DNA of 64,000 nucleotides, from positions 1,397,001 to 1,461,000 of the forward strand of contig NZ_OY781464.1 in assembly GCF_963676735.1 (NCBI RefSeq), read 5' to 3'. Shown here one piece after another: positions 28,266 through 36,953 of this stretch. The notes below the pieces were generated by a model. The model searched no databases. It was given only the letters and a program-made list of their open reading frames with translations, and was not told the origin of the DNA. The position numbers and the translations under genes are program-made. The stretch is from an uncultured Draconibacterium sp. GTDB lineage: Bacteria; Bacteroidota; Bacteroidia; Bacteroidales; Prolixibacteraceae. Within the stretch, counting starts at the first letter, position 1. Each line of letters starts with the position of its first letter.

Positions 28266-28400
28266 TTGTATTCCACTTAAAAATTGTATTCAGTTACAAA
28301 AGTGAAAGTTTGGGGGTAAGCAGATAATTTTAGTATTAAACAGTAGTTACCCACAATTACTTTTCGGCAGGTTTTATAGAATTATACTTATTTTGGATGC

Positions 28401-29522
28401 ATGAAGAAAATTGTAATCGCACCCGATAAATTTAAAGGCTCGTTAACAGGTATTGAGTTTTGCAATGCCGTTGAGCGTGGCATAAAAAAACATGTCAGCG
28501 AGGTCGAAATTTTGAAACTCCCGTTGGCCGACGGTGGCGACGGCACGGTTGAAGCCCTGCAATTTTATACCGGTGGCGAATACGTTTCAGTAATGGTTAA
28601 CGACCCGCTTGGCAGGAAAATGAAAGCTAAATATTTATTTTCTGCCGAACAAAAAATGGCTTTTATCGAAATGGCAGAAGCGTCCGGGATTCGTTTGCTG
28701 AAAACGGAAGAATTGAATCCGCTGCAAACCTCAACTTTTGGAACAGGAGAACTAATAAAGGATGCAATTACCAGAGGCGCAAATCATATTATACTTGGAA
28801 TAGGTGGAAGTGCCACCAACGATGCCGGAATGGGAATGGCTCGGGCACTTGGTTTCCGCTTTTTCGATATCGCAGGAAACGAACTGGATGGTAAAGGCGG
28901 TGATTTAAACCAGCTTCATTCAATCGACAGTGCAAATGTAATTGAAGAATTGGCCGAGGTTAAATTCGAAGTGGCTTGCGATGTGGATAATCCGTTATTT
29001 GGATCAAACGGCGCAGCACCTATTTATTCGCCGCAAAAAGGTGCTTCGCCCGAAGTTGTTGAAGAGCTGGATAATGGACTGCAAAATTTTAATACGGTTG
29101 TAAATAATCAGTTTGCCAAAGATTTACAAAGTATTCCGGGAGCCGGAGCTGCCGGTGGTTTGGGAGCCGGTTGTGTGTTATTTCTGAATGCCGAACTAAA
29201 ATCGGGTACGAGCTTAATTAAAGATGTTGCTAATTTTGATGAGCAAGCTAATGGTGCCGATTGGATTATTACCGGCGAAGGGAAATTCGACGAACAAACT
29301 TTTTCAGGCAAAGTAATTAAAGGCGTACTGGAATCAAGAAAAAAACAGAAACTGGCCATTTTTTGCGGCATTAGCGAATTAAGCAAAGCTCAACTAAAAG
29401 AACACCAAATCGACTTTCTGGCTGAAATGATGACACAGGCAAAAAGCTTTGAGGATTCGATACAAAACTCCGGATTGTACCTGGAAAACGCTGCCGGCTT
29501 ATTTGCAAAAGAATATTTATAG
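28401..29522 (+). CDS. Glycerate kinase
   Basis: A 373-residue cytoplasmic protein of the GlxK/GarK glycerate kinase family. Motifs: APDKFKGSL at the N-terminus, LPLADGGDGTVEAL, LGIGGSATNDAGMG, GAGAAGGLGAG and WIITGEGKFD. It phosphorylates D-glycerate, usually to 2-phosphoglycerate, feeding sugar-acid catabolism (tartronate semialdehyde or hydroxypyruvate routes) into glycolysis. It stands alone between two terminated or promoter-bounded units; a kinase for an acid derived from the uronate or L-sugar fractions of the degraded glycan is plausible but not shown. Confidence 0.92.
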   Translation: MKKIVIAPDKFKGSLTGIEFCNAVERGIKKHVSEVEILKLPLADGGDGTVEALQFYTGGEYVSVMVNDPLGRKMKAKYLFSAEQKMAFIEMAEASGIRLLKTEELNPLQTSTFGTGELIKDAITRGANHIILGIGGSATNDAGMGMARALGFRFFDIAGNELDGKGGDLNQLHSIDSANVIEELAEVKFEVACDVDNPLFGSNGAAPIYSPQKGASPEVVEELDNGLQNFNTVVNNQFAKDLQSIPGAGAAGGLGAGCVLFLNAELKSGTSLIKDVANFDEQANGADWIITGEGKFDEQTFSGKVIKGVLESRKKQKLAIFCGISELSKAQLKEHQIDFLAEMMTQAKSFEDSIQNSGLYLENAAGLFAKEYL

Positions 29523-29731
29523 GCGAAAGTGGAATGTTAAATGAGTAAAAGTTAGCAATACGGGTACGCTGAATTGACCCAAAACCTTACCAGTAGATTT
29601 TAAGGAAAATGGAAACGGATAGGTTAGATTAGCAATAATTACAGGCCATGCAATGGTGTGTTTGTTTACAATGTACTTTTTACCCCCTTAAATCAATCAA
29701 TTTTTAACCCAATCTCAAGCTTTATAACATC

Positions 29732-29739
29732 TATTTTTG
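29732..29739 (+). promoter_or_regulatory. Candidate -7 promoter box for the GH2-sulfatase operon
   Basis: TATTTTTG matches TAnnTTTG 16 bp before ATG 29756. Upstream lies a near-palindrome TTGTTTACAA (about 29662) and TACCCCCTTA, features with look-alikes before SusC 2 (39223-39245). Confidence 0.4.
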
Positions 29740-29755
29740 ATGAGAGAAAATTTCT

Positions 29756-32230
29756 ATGAACCAATTTAAAATGAATCAAGGATTTCTAAAACTTCTACTG
29801 TTGTTCTTATTCGCTGTTTGCAGTACCGCATATGCACAAGACCATAATTTTAATCAATCGTGGCTTTTTCTGAATGAAGGAGCTGAAGGGGCTGAAGCTA
29901 TAAATTTTGATGATTCCGGCTGGCGAAATCTTGATTTGCCACACGACTGGGCCATTGAAGGACCTTTTGATGAAAAATACAATGCACGTTGCGGAGGTCT
30001 CCCATTTTATGGAACAGGCTGGTACCGTAAACATTTTAAAACTCCCGAAGGTGCAAAAGGGAAAATCGTGCGAATTGAGTTTGAAGGTGCCATGTATGAT
30101 GCACATGTTTGGGTGAATGGTGAATTTGTTGGTCGCAGGCCTTATGGTTACATCGGTTTCGAATTTGATATAAGTAAACAGTTAAAATACAATGGCGACG
30201 ATAATGTGGTGGCCGTTCGTCTAACTCCTCAGAACCTTTCATCGCGTTGGTACCCGGGGGCAGGAATTTATCGTAACACCTGGTTAAAAGTTGATGAGCC
30301 GGTGCACGTTGCACAATGGGGAACCTACATAACCACCCCAACGGTTACCGATGAAAAAGCTGCCATCCAAAACGAAACAACCATACAGAATAAAACGAAC
30401 CAGATTGTGAAGGTTGAAATAAAACACGAATATTTTTCTCCTGATGGAAAGTTGGCTGCAAACATTAGCGAAAGCCTTGATATTGAGGCAAACTCATCGA
30501 CAGTGTCAGGCTTGTTTTGTTATATTGATAAGCCACAACGCTGGGATTTGGAAACACCAGATTTATATGAGGCAGTAACTACGATCACGCAAAATGGGAA
30601 AGTGGTTGATACCTATAAAAGTTGTTTTGGGATTCGAACCATTTCCTATACCACCGAAGGTTTTTTCCTGAACGGGAAGCCGGTAAAATTTAAAGGTGTT
30701 TGTTTACATCACGATAATGGCGCGCTTGGGGCTGCCGTGTATCGACGTGCCGACGAGCGCAAATTGCAGATAATGAAAGCAATGGGCGTAAATGCCATCA
30801 GAACAAGTCATAATCCTCCATCAAAAGAACTTTTGGAGCTGTGCGACGAGATGGGAATTATAGTTCAGGATGAGGCATTTGATGTGTGGAAACTGGCCAA
30901 GGTTGAAAATGGTTACAATGTATTTTTTGAAGAGTGGGCCGAGCGCGACCTTAAAGATATGATACGGCGCGACCGCAATCACCCATCAATTGTAATGTGG
31001 AGCATTGGTAACGAAATTATAGAGCAGAAATTAAAGCAGGGCGGCTGGAGAATGGCCAAAATGCTGAACGAATATTGCAAGGAAATTGACCCAACACGGC
31101 CAACTACCGCCGGCTTTAACAATTACCCCAATCCTTACGATAATAATATGGCACAGCAGGTTGATATTGCCGGAATGAATTACAAACCCAGCAAATACAG
31201 CGAAGTGCACGAAAATTATCCGCAATTACCGGTTTACGGCAGCGAAACATCAAGCTGCACCAGCAGTAGGGGCGTGTATCATCTGCCCATTGAGAAATAC
31301 AAAACACACGAATCAAAACAGGTGAGTAGTTACGATTTAATTGGGCCGCCATGGGCGTATCCACCCGATATTGAATTTCATTTTCACGAGAAAAATCCCC
31401 ACATCATGGGTGAGTTTATCTGGACCGGTTTCGACTACCTGGGCGAACCAACTCCCTACGGAGGAAAAGACAACTCAACCAATGGAATGTGGAATGCCGA
31501 CTGGCCGGCACGCAGTTCGTATTTTGGTGCAGTGGATTTATGTGGTTTCCCAAAAGATCGCTTCTACCTGTATCAAAGTCAGTGGACAGAAGAGCCGATG
31601 ATCCATTTATTGCCTCACTGGAACTGGAAAGGAATGGAAGGCAAAACAATTCCGGTTTATTGCTACACCAATTGCGATGAAGCAGAACTGTTTTTAAACG
31701 GAAAATCGTTGGGTAAACGAGTAAAAGGAAAAGATTTTACCACCCTGAAAGTAAAATTCCTGCGATACGAGCCTGAAATGTTTGATTCGCCCTATCGTTT
31801 AAGTTGGGAAGTGCCATACCAGGAAGGAAGTTTAAAAGTGCTTGCTTATAAAAACGGAAAAGCCATTCTCGAAAAAGAGATAAATACTGCCGGAAAACCG
31901 GCAAAGGTAAGTCTTTCGGTTGATCGTGAAGAGATCGATGCTGACGGCAGAGACCTCGCGTACATTACGGTGCGCATTGAAGATAAAAACGGCAATCTTT
32001 GCCCCATGGCCGATAATCTTGTTAATTTTGAGCTTGAAGGAGCAGGCGAACTTATTGCTGTTGATAACGGAAATGCAGCCACAACAGAGCCCTTTCAGGC
32101 CAGCTACCGAAAAGCTTTTAGTGGCATGTGTCTGGCCATTGTAAAGGCATCAAAAACAGCAGGTAAAATAAATTTCAAAGCTTCTTCAAAACATTTGAAA
32201 AGCGACGAAATTATTATTCAAACCAAATAA
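29756..32230 (+). CDS. GH2 glycoside hydrolase, beta-galactosidase type (copy 1)
   Basis: An 824-residue exported enzyme; the signal peptide ends TAYAQ, with ATG 29771 an alternative start. Domain order: GH2 sugar-binding jelly roll (LPHDWAIEGPF; NARCGGLPFYGTGWYRKHF), Ig-like domain, TIM barrel with acid/base Glu420 (WSIGNEI) and nucleophile Glu497 (VYGSETSS), then two C-terminal beta domains of the DUF4982/GH2-C type (VDREEIDADGRDLAYITV). Beta-galactosidase is the commonest activity; beta-glucuronidase is possible. It leads a five-gene operon with four sulfatases, gaps 6-43 bp, so it probably trims residues after desulfation. Confidence 0.9.
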   Translation: MNQFKMNQGFLKLLLLFLFAVCSTAYAQDHNFNQSWLFLNEGAEGAEAINFDDSGWRNLDLPHDWAIEGPFDEKYNARCGGLPFYGTGWYRKHFKTPEGAKGKIVRIEFEGAMYDAHVWVNGEFVGRRPYGYIGFEFDISKQLKYNGDDNVVAVRLTPQNLSSRWYPGAGIYRNTWLKVDEPVHVAQWGTYITTPTVTDEKAAIQNETTIQNKTNQIVKVEIKHEYFSPDGKLAANISESLDIEANSSTVSGLFCYIDKPQRWDLETPDLYEAVTTITQNGKVVDTYKSCFGIRTISYTTEGFFLNGKPVKFKGVCLHHDNGALGAAVYRRADERKLQIMKAMGVNAIRTSHNPPSKELLELCDEMGIIVQDEAFDVWKLAKVENGYNVFFEEWAERDLKDMIRRDRNHPSIVMWSIGNEIIEQKLKQGGWRMAKMLNEYCKEIDPTRPTTAGFNNYPNPYDNNMAQQVDIAGMNYKPSKYSEVHENYPQLPVYGSETSSCTSSRGVYHLPIEKYKTHESKQVSSYDLIGPPWAYPPDIEFHFHEKNPHIMGEFIWTGFDYLGEPTPYGGKDNSTNGMWNADWPARSSYFGAVDLCGFPKDRFYLYQSQWTEEPMIHLLPHWNWKGMEGKTIPVYCYTNCDEAELFLNGKSLGKRVKGKDFTTLKVKFLRYEPEMFDSPYRLSWEVPYQEGSLKVLAYKNGKAILEKEINTAGKPAKVSLSVDREEIDADGRDLAYITVRIEDKNGNLCPMADNLVNFELEGAGELIAVDNGNAATTEPFQASYRKAFSGMCLAIVKASKTAGKINFKASSKHLKSDEIIIQTK

Positions 32231-32236
32231 AAAAAT

Positions 32237-33685
32237 ATGATGAAATTTAGTTATCTGCTAGCCATATTCCTTGTAGTTCTTAGTGCTTGCACCAAAGAAG
32301 TGCAAAAACCAAATATTATTTTTCTTTTTGCCGATGACCAAACCTTTTCAACTATTGGAGAATTGGGCAACAACGAAGTAATAACCCCAACGCTTGATAA
32401 AATGGTTGCCGGCGGAGTAACCTTTACCCATACCTACAATATGGGGGCATGGAATGGTGCCGTTTGTGCAGCCAGTCGTGCCATGCTAAATACCGGTCGC
32501 TCTGTTTGGCGCGCCTATCAGCTTGAAGGCAATCAGCATGAAGTTGCCGAACGCGGAGAGTTTTGGTCGCAGCTACTGCAAAAAGCCGGATATGAAACGT
32601 ATATGTCCGGTAAATGGCATGTAAAAACGTATCCCGATAAACTTTTTGAACACGTAACGCACGTGCGTCCGGGAATGCCAAAAGATTTTTGGAGCCAAAG
32701 AACAAAAGACAGCATGCCGCACGGTTATAATCGTCCGCAAAGTAAACAAGATACCACATGGCTGCCCTGGGATAAAAACAATGGCGGTTTTTGGGAAGGT
32801 GGGAAACACTGGAGTGAAGTATTGGCCGATGATGCTGTTTCGTACATTAACGAGGCAAAAACAAAAGACGCCCCGTTTTTTATGTACCTGGCATTTAATG
32901 CGCCACACGATCCCCGGCAGTCGCCTAAAGAATTTGTGGATATGTACCAAGCCGAAAACCTGTCGGTACCTCGGAATTTCCTGCCCGAATATCCTTATAA
33001 AGACAGTATTGGTTGTGGCCCGGGCCTGCGCGATGCTGCGCTGTTACCGTTTCCGCGAACCAACTATGCCGTTCAGGTGCAAAAACAGGAATATTTTGCA
33101 TTGATTACGCATCTCGACCAACAAATTGCAAGGATATTGAAAGCACTTGAAGAGTCGGGCGAGATGGACAATACTTACATTTTTTATTCGGCCGACAACG
33201 GGATGTCGATTGGCGAACACGGATTGGCAGGTAAACAGGATATGTATGAAAATTCAATGCGTGTGCCTTTAATTGTAATTGGCCCCGATGTACCTAAAAA
33301 TAAACGCAAGGATGTGGATGTATACCTGCAGGATATTATGGCTACAACATTGGATTTGGCCGGTGTTGAGAAGCCTGAATATGTAGAGTTTAACAGCCTG
33401 ATGCCCTTTGTGAAAAACGAACGGGAAGAAAGTTTTTACCCCGCTATTTACGGCTGCTACAAACACCACATGCAGCGCATGATTCGTAAAAATGGCTTTA
33501 AGCTGATCGTTTATCCCCACGGAAAAGTAATGCGCTTGTTTGATGTAAATACTGATCCCCTGGAAATGACCGACCTTGCAGATAATCCTGAATTTGCTGA
33601 AAAAAAGCAACAGCTTTTTAACGATTTACTCGCTTTGCAAAAAGAAATGGATGATCCGCTTGATTTAGAGATACTATTTAATTAA
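32237..33685 (+). CDS. S1 sulfatase lipoprotein (CAASR type)
   Basis: A 482-residue lipoprotein (lipobox LSAC, Cys18). The formylglycine site is C77-A-A-S-R, a CxAxR variant of the usual CxPxR, preceded by an unusual NMGAWNGAV. Metal-binding Asp33/Asp34 (FADD) and SADNGMSIGEHGLAGK are present, so it should be active. It resembles the choline-sulfatase/heparan-type branch of S1 more than the tandem sulfatases that follow. It starts 6 bp after the GH2 gene. Confidence 0.9.
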   Translation: MMKFSYLLAIFLVVLSACTKEVQKPNIIFLFADDQTFSTIGELGNNEVITPTLDKMVAGGVTFTHTYNMGAWNGAVCAASRAMLNTGRSVWRAYQLEGNQHEVAERGEFWSQLLQKAGYETYMSGKWHVKTYPDKLFEHVTHVRPGMPKDFWSQRTKDSMPHGYNRPQSKQDTTWLPWDKNNGGFWEGGKHWSEVLADDAVSYINEAKTKDAPFFMYLAFNAPHDPRQSPKEFVDMYQAENLSVPRNFLPEYPYKDSIGCGPGLRDAALLPFPRTNYAVQVQKQEYFALITHLDQQIARILKALEESGEMDNTYIFYSADNGMSIGEHGLAGKQDMYENSMRVPLIVIGPDVPKNKRKDVDVYLQDIMATTLDLAGVEKPEYVEFNSLMPFVKNEREESFYPAIYGCYKHHMQRMIRKNGFKLIVYPHGKVMRLFDVNTDPLEMTDLADNPEFAEKKQQLFNDLLALQKEMDDPLDLEILFN

Positions 33686-33728
33686 AAAAAGTTCACTTAA
33701 ATTAATTAAACCAAAAAATAACCTTAAA

Positions 33729-35306
33729 ATGAGCTGTTTAAGTAAAATTCCTGTTCTCTTTTTTATACTGTTTACACTGGCTGCAGCCGGTAAGAAAAAA
33801 AGCCCGAATATCATCTTTATTATGTCCGACGACCATACTTCGCAGGCTATTGGAGCCTACGGTGGACGTTTGTCGGGGCTCGAGCTTACGCCAAATATTG
33901 ATAAGCTGGCAGCCGAAGGTATACGTTTTGAAAATGCCTTTTGCAACAATTCTATTTGTACGCCCAGTCGGGCCTCCATTATTTCAGGGCAGTATTCGCA
34001 AACCAATGGCGTACTCGACCTTGATATTGCGCTTCCTGAAGAAAAACAATACCTGCCTAAGGAGTTGAAAAAGCTGGGTTACAGCACTGCAATTATTGGG
34101 AAATGGCACTTGCACATCGAGCCAACAGCGTTCGATTATTACAAAGTGCTTCCCGGCCAGGGCAAGTATTTTAATCCTACATTTCACGAAAAAGGGCAGG
34201 GCGAATACCCCAACAATAAAGTAAAAAGCGAAGGACATTCAACTGATGTAATTACCGATTTGGCTATTGATTACTTAAAAAACCTCGACAAATCGAAACC
34301 TTTCTTTTTGATGCAGCATTACAAAGCGCCCCACGATTTTTTTGAGTACGCCCCACGCTACGAAGATTTTTTGGCTGATACCGAAATTCCTGAACCTGCA
34401 AGCCTCTATTATCAACCGAATTGGGGGTCGGAAGGTACACGTGGTAAAAACGATAACCTACGCGAATATATAGGTACTTCGGTTTCCAATCGTCATTTCT
34501 ACAGAAATTACAACCAGCATTATAACGGCGATACCCTGCAGGGATTGGATGCTACCCATCAGGCTTATCAGAAGTATTTAAAAGCCTACCTGCGTTGCGT
34601 TAAAGGTGTTGACGATAATTTGGGAAGACTGTTTACTTTCCTGAAATCAGAAGGATTGTGGGAAAATACAGTAATTATTTACACCGGAGACCAGGGAATG
34701 ATGTTGGGAGAACATGACTTACAAGACAAACGCTGGATGTATGATGAAACAATGCGTATGCCTTTTATTGTGCATTATCCTGAAATGATTGAGAGGGGAC
34801 AGGTGACTGACCTGCTGATAAATAATACTGATTTTGCACCAACCATGATTGAACTGGCCGGAGGAGAAACACCGGAATACATGCAGGGAAAAAGTTTCAT
34901 CAACACGCTGCAAGGAGAAGACGAAACCGATTGGCGCACATCAACTTACTATCGGTACTGGATGCACATTATTCATCACTACGTGCCGGCGCATTTTGGT
35001 ATTCGCACGAAAGATTACAAATTGATGTTTTTTTACGGAAAACATTATCTGCCCGAGTCGGAGTTTAAAAATTATTATTGGGCAACCCAATATTACGGTA
35101 TTGAAAAGGAAACACCGCACACCTGGGAGTTTTACGATTTAAAAAATGACCCCGAGGAATTAAATAACCGGTACAACGACCCGCGTTATAAAGAAATTAT
35201 TGCTCAGCTAAAAAAAGAATTAAAAACGCAACGCGAAGAATTGAACGAAACCGATGAAAATTACCCGGAGATAAAGGCGATAATTGACAAGCATTGGAAC
35301 GACTAA
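33729..35306 (+). CDS. S1 sulfatase, tandem paralogue 1
   Basis: A 525-residue protein whose N-terminus (MSCLSKIPVLFFILFTLAAAG) looks like a type I signal peptide, so probably soluble periplasmic. Formylglycine motif C77-T-P-S-R, metal Asp34/Asp35 (MSDDH), GKWHL and TGDQGMMLGEHD are all intact. Its sequence parallels the next gene over nearly the whole length (FENAFCNNSICTPSRAS, DYYKVLPGQG, YLRCVKGVDDNL), so the pair arose by tandem duplication. The differing signal types may place them at different membranes or stages. Confidence 0.92.
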   Translation: MSCLSKIPVLFFILFTLAAAGKKKSPNIIFIMSDDHTSQAIGAYGGRLSGLELTPNIDKLAAEGIRFENAFCNNSICTPSRASIISGQYSQTNGVLDLDIALPEEKQYLPKELKKLGYSTAIIGKWHLHIEPTAFDYYKVLPGQGKYFNPTFHEKGQGEYPNNKVKSEGHSTDVITDLAIDYLKNLDKSKPFFLMQHYKAPHDFFEYAPRYEDFLADTEIPEPASLYYQPNWGSEGTRGKNDNLREYIGTSVSNRHFYRNYNQHYNGDTLQGLDATHQAYQKYLKAYLRCVKGVDDNLGRLFTFLKSEGLWENTVIIYTGDQGMMLGEHDLQDKRWMYDETMRMPFIVHYPEMIERGQVTDLLINNTDFAPTMIELAGGETPEYMQGKSFINTLQGEDETDWRTSTYYRYWMHIIHHYVPAHFGIRTKDYKLMFFYGKHYLPESEFKNYYWATQYYGIEKETPHTWEFYDLKNDPEELNNRYNDPRYKEIIAQLKKELKTQREELNETDENYPEIKAIIDKHWND

Positions 35307-35335
35307 AATTAATTTATAGCATCTAAACCGAAACC

Positions 35336-36925
35336 ATGAAAAATTTTGAATTTATAGTGTTGTTGTTTGGTGTTTTGTTTTGTGCTGTATCGTGCAGTAC
35401 CCAAAACGAGCAAAGGCCAAACATTATATACATCATGTCCGACGACCATACCTCGCAGGCATTTGGTATTTACGGAAGCCGTTTGGCAAAATTAAATCCA
35501 ACACCCACTTTAGATAAAATTGCCGGTGAAGGAATGATTTTCGACAATGCATTTTGTAACAATGCCATTTGTACACCAAGCCGCGCAAGTATTATAACCG
35601 GACAATATCCGCAAACCAACGGAGTACTCGACCTTGATGGCGAAATTGCCCCCGAACGGCAATATCTTCCTGCCGAAATGAAAAAGCTCGGCTACCAAAC
35701 TGCTATGGTTGGCAAGTGGCACCTAAAACAAGAACCGGCTGCTTTCGATTACTATTCTGTTTTGCCGGGACAGGGCGATTATTACAACCCTACTTTCAGA
35801 ACCAGGGGCAGCAAACAATGGCCTGAGAATACGATTAAAATGACTGGTCACTCATCGGATTGTATAACAGATGTAACTTTAGACTGGTTAAAAAACAAAC
35901 GCGATAAAAGCAAACCCTTCTTTTTAATGCATCATTATAAAGCGCCACACGATATGTTTGAGTTTGCCGATAGGTACAAAGATTATTTGGAAGATACCTA
36001 CATACCAGAGCCTGCAAGCATGTATTATAACGGCGAAAATGGTTCTATAGCCACGCGCGGAGAGAACGATGAACTGATACACGATATTGGCTCATCAATT
36101 GGACACCGCAACACCATTCGAAATATGGGCATGCACATGGATATTGACCCCAATCTGCCCGACCCGGAGTACAAACACCTGGCTTACCAGGAATACCTGA
36201 AACGTTACCTGCGCTGTGTAAAGGGCGTTGACGATAACCTGGAACGTTTGTTTGCTTATTTAAAAGCCGAGGGATTAATGGAAAATACGATAATCATTTA
36301 TACCGGCGACCAGGGTTTTTACCTTGGCGAACACGATTATATCGATAAACGCTGGATGTACGAAGAATCGATGCGTATGCCTTTTTTTGTGCGCTACCCG
36401 AAAATGATTGAGGCCGGACAACGCACTGATGCTATTATTAACAATACCGATTTTGCACCTACCATTATCGAATTGGCCGGCGGAAAAGTGCCCGATTATA
36501 TGCAGGGCCACAGCTTTAAAACCATACTCGAAACCGGGGAGGAACCTGCAAACTGGCAAAAATCTACTTATTATCGCTACTGGATGCACATGGCACATCG
36601 TCATGCCAATCCGGCTCATTTTGGTATTCGAACCAAAAATTATAAACTGATATTCTTTTACGGAAAGTATTGGAAAGACACACGAGTAGAAAGCAATATT
36701 GAAGGTTGGGGAAATCGTTACGGATTTGAAACACCTGTTGCCTGGGAATTTTACGACCTGAAAAAAGATCCGCAGGAAATGAAAAACGAATACAATAACA
36801 CAGCGTACAAACCAATTATCGCTGAGCTTAAAAAGCAACTCAAAACAAAACGAGCCGAGTTAAACGAAGAGGATGCTGATTTTCCACACATCCAGGAGGT
36901 GATAGATGCACACTGGGATGATTAA
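35336..36925 (+). CDS. S1 sulfatase lipoprotein, tandem paralogue 2
   Basis: A 529-residue paralogue of the preceding sulfatase, but lipidated (AVSC, Cys20). The formylglycine motif is C79-T-P-S-R with SDDH metal site and GDQGFYLGEHDYIDKRWMYEESMRMPF. Insertions and substitutions cluster around 225-270, facing the substrate cleft in S1 structures, suggesting a different sulfate position or sugar. Gap to the previous gene is 29 bp. Confidence 0.92.
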   Translation: MKNFEFIVLLFGVLFCAVSCSTQNEQRPNIIYIMSDDHTSQAFGIYGSRLAKLNPTPTLDKIAGEGMIFDNAFCNNAICTPSRASIITGQYPQTNGVLDLDGEIAPERQYLPAEMKKLGYQTAMVGKWHLKQEPAAFDYYSVLPGQGDYYNPTFRTRGSKQWPENTIKMTGHSSDCITDVTLDWLKNKRDKSKPFFLMHHYKAPHDMFEFADRYKDYLEDTYIPEPASMYYNGENGSIATRGENDELIHDIGSSIGHRNTIRNMGMHMDIDPNLPDPEYKHLAYQEYLKRYLRCVKGVDDNLERLFAYLKAEGLMENTIIIYTGDQGFYLGEHDYIDKRWMYEESMRMPFFVRYPKMIEAGQRTDAIINNTDFAPTIIELAGGKVPDYMQGHSFKTILETGEEPANWQKSTYYRYWMHMAHRHANPAHFGIRTKNYKLIFFYGKYWKDTRVESNIEGWGNRYGFETPVAWEFYDLKKDPQEMKNEYNNTAYKPIIAELKKQLKTKRAELNEEDADFPHIQEVIDAHWDD

Positions 36926-36953
36926 AGAATTAAAAACCAACAAATAACCAAAA

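Noticed and set aside
36275..36838. Long minus-strand frame (187 codons) opposite a sulfatase gene
   Set aside because: Antisense shadow of a well-supported sulfatase; composition is that of a reverse-complemented coding strand.
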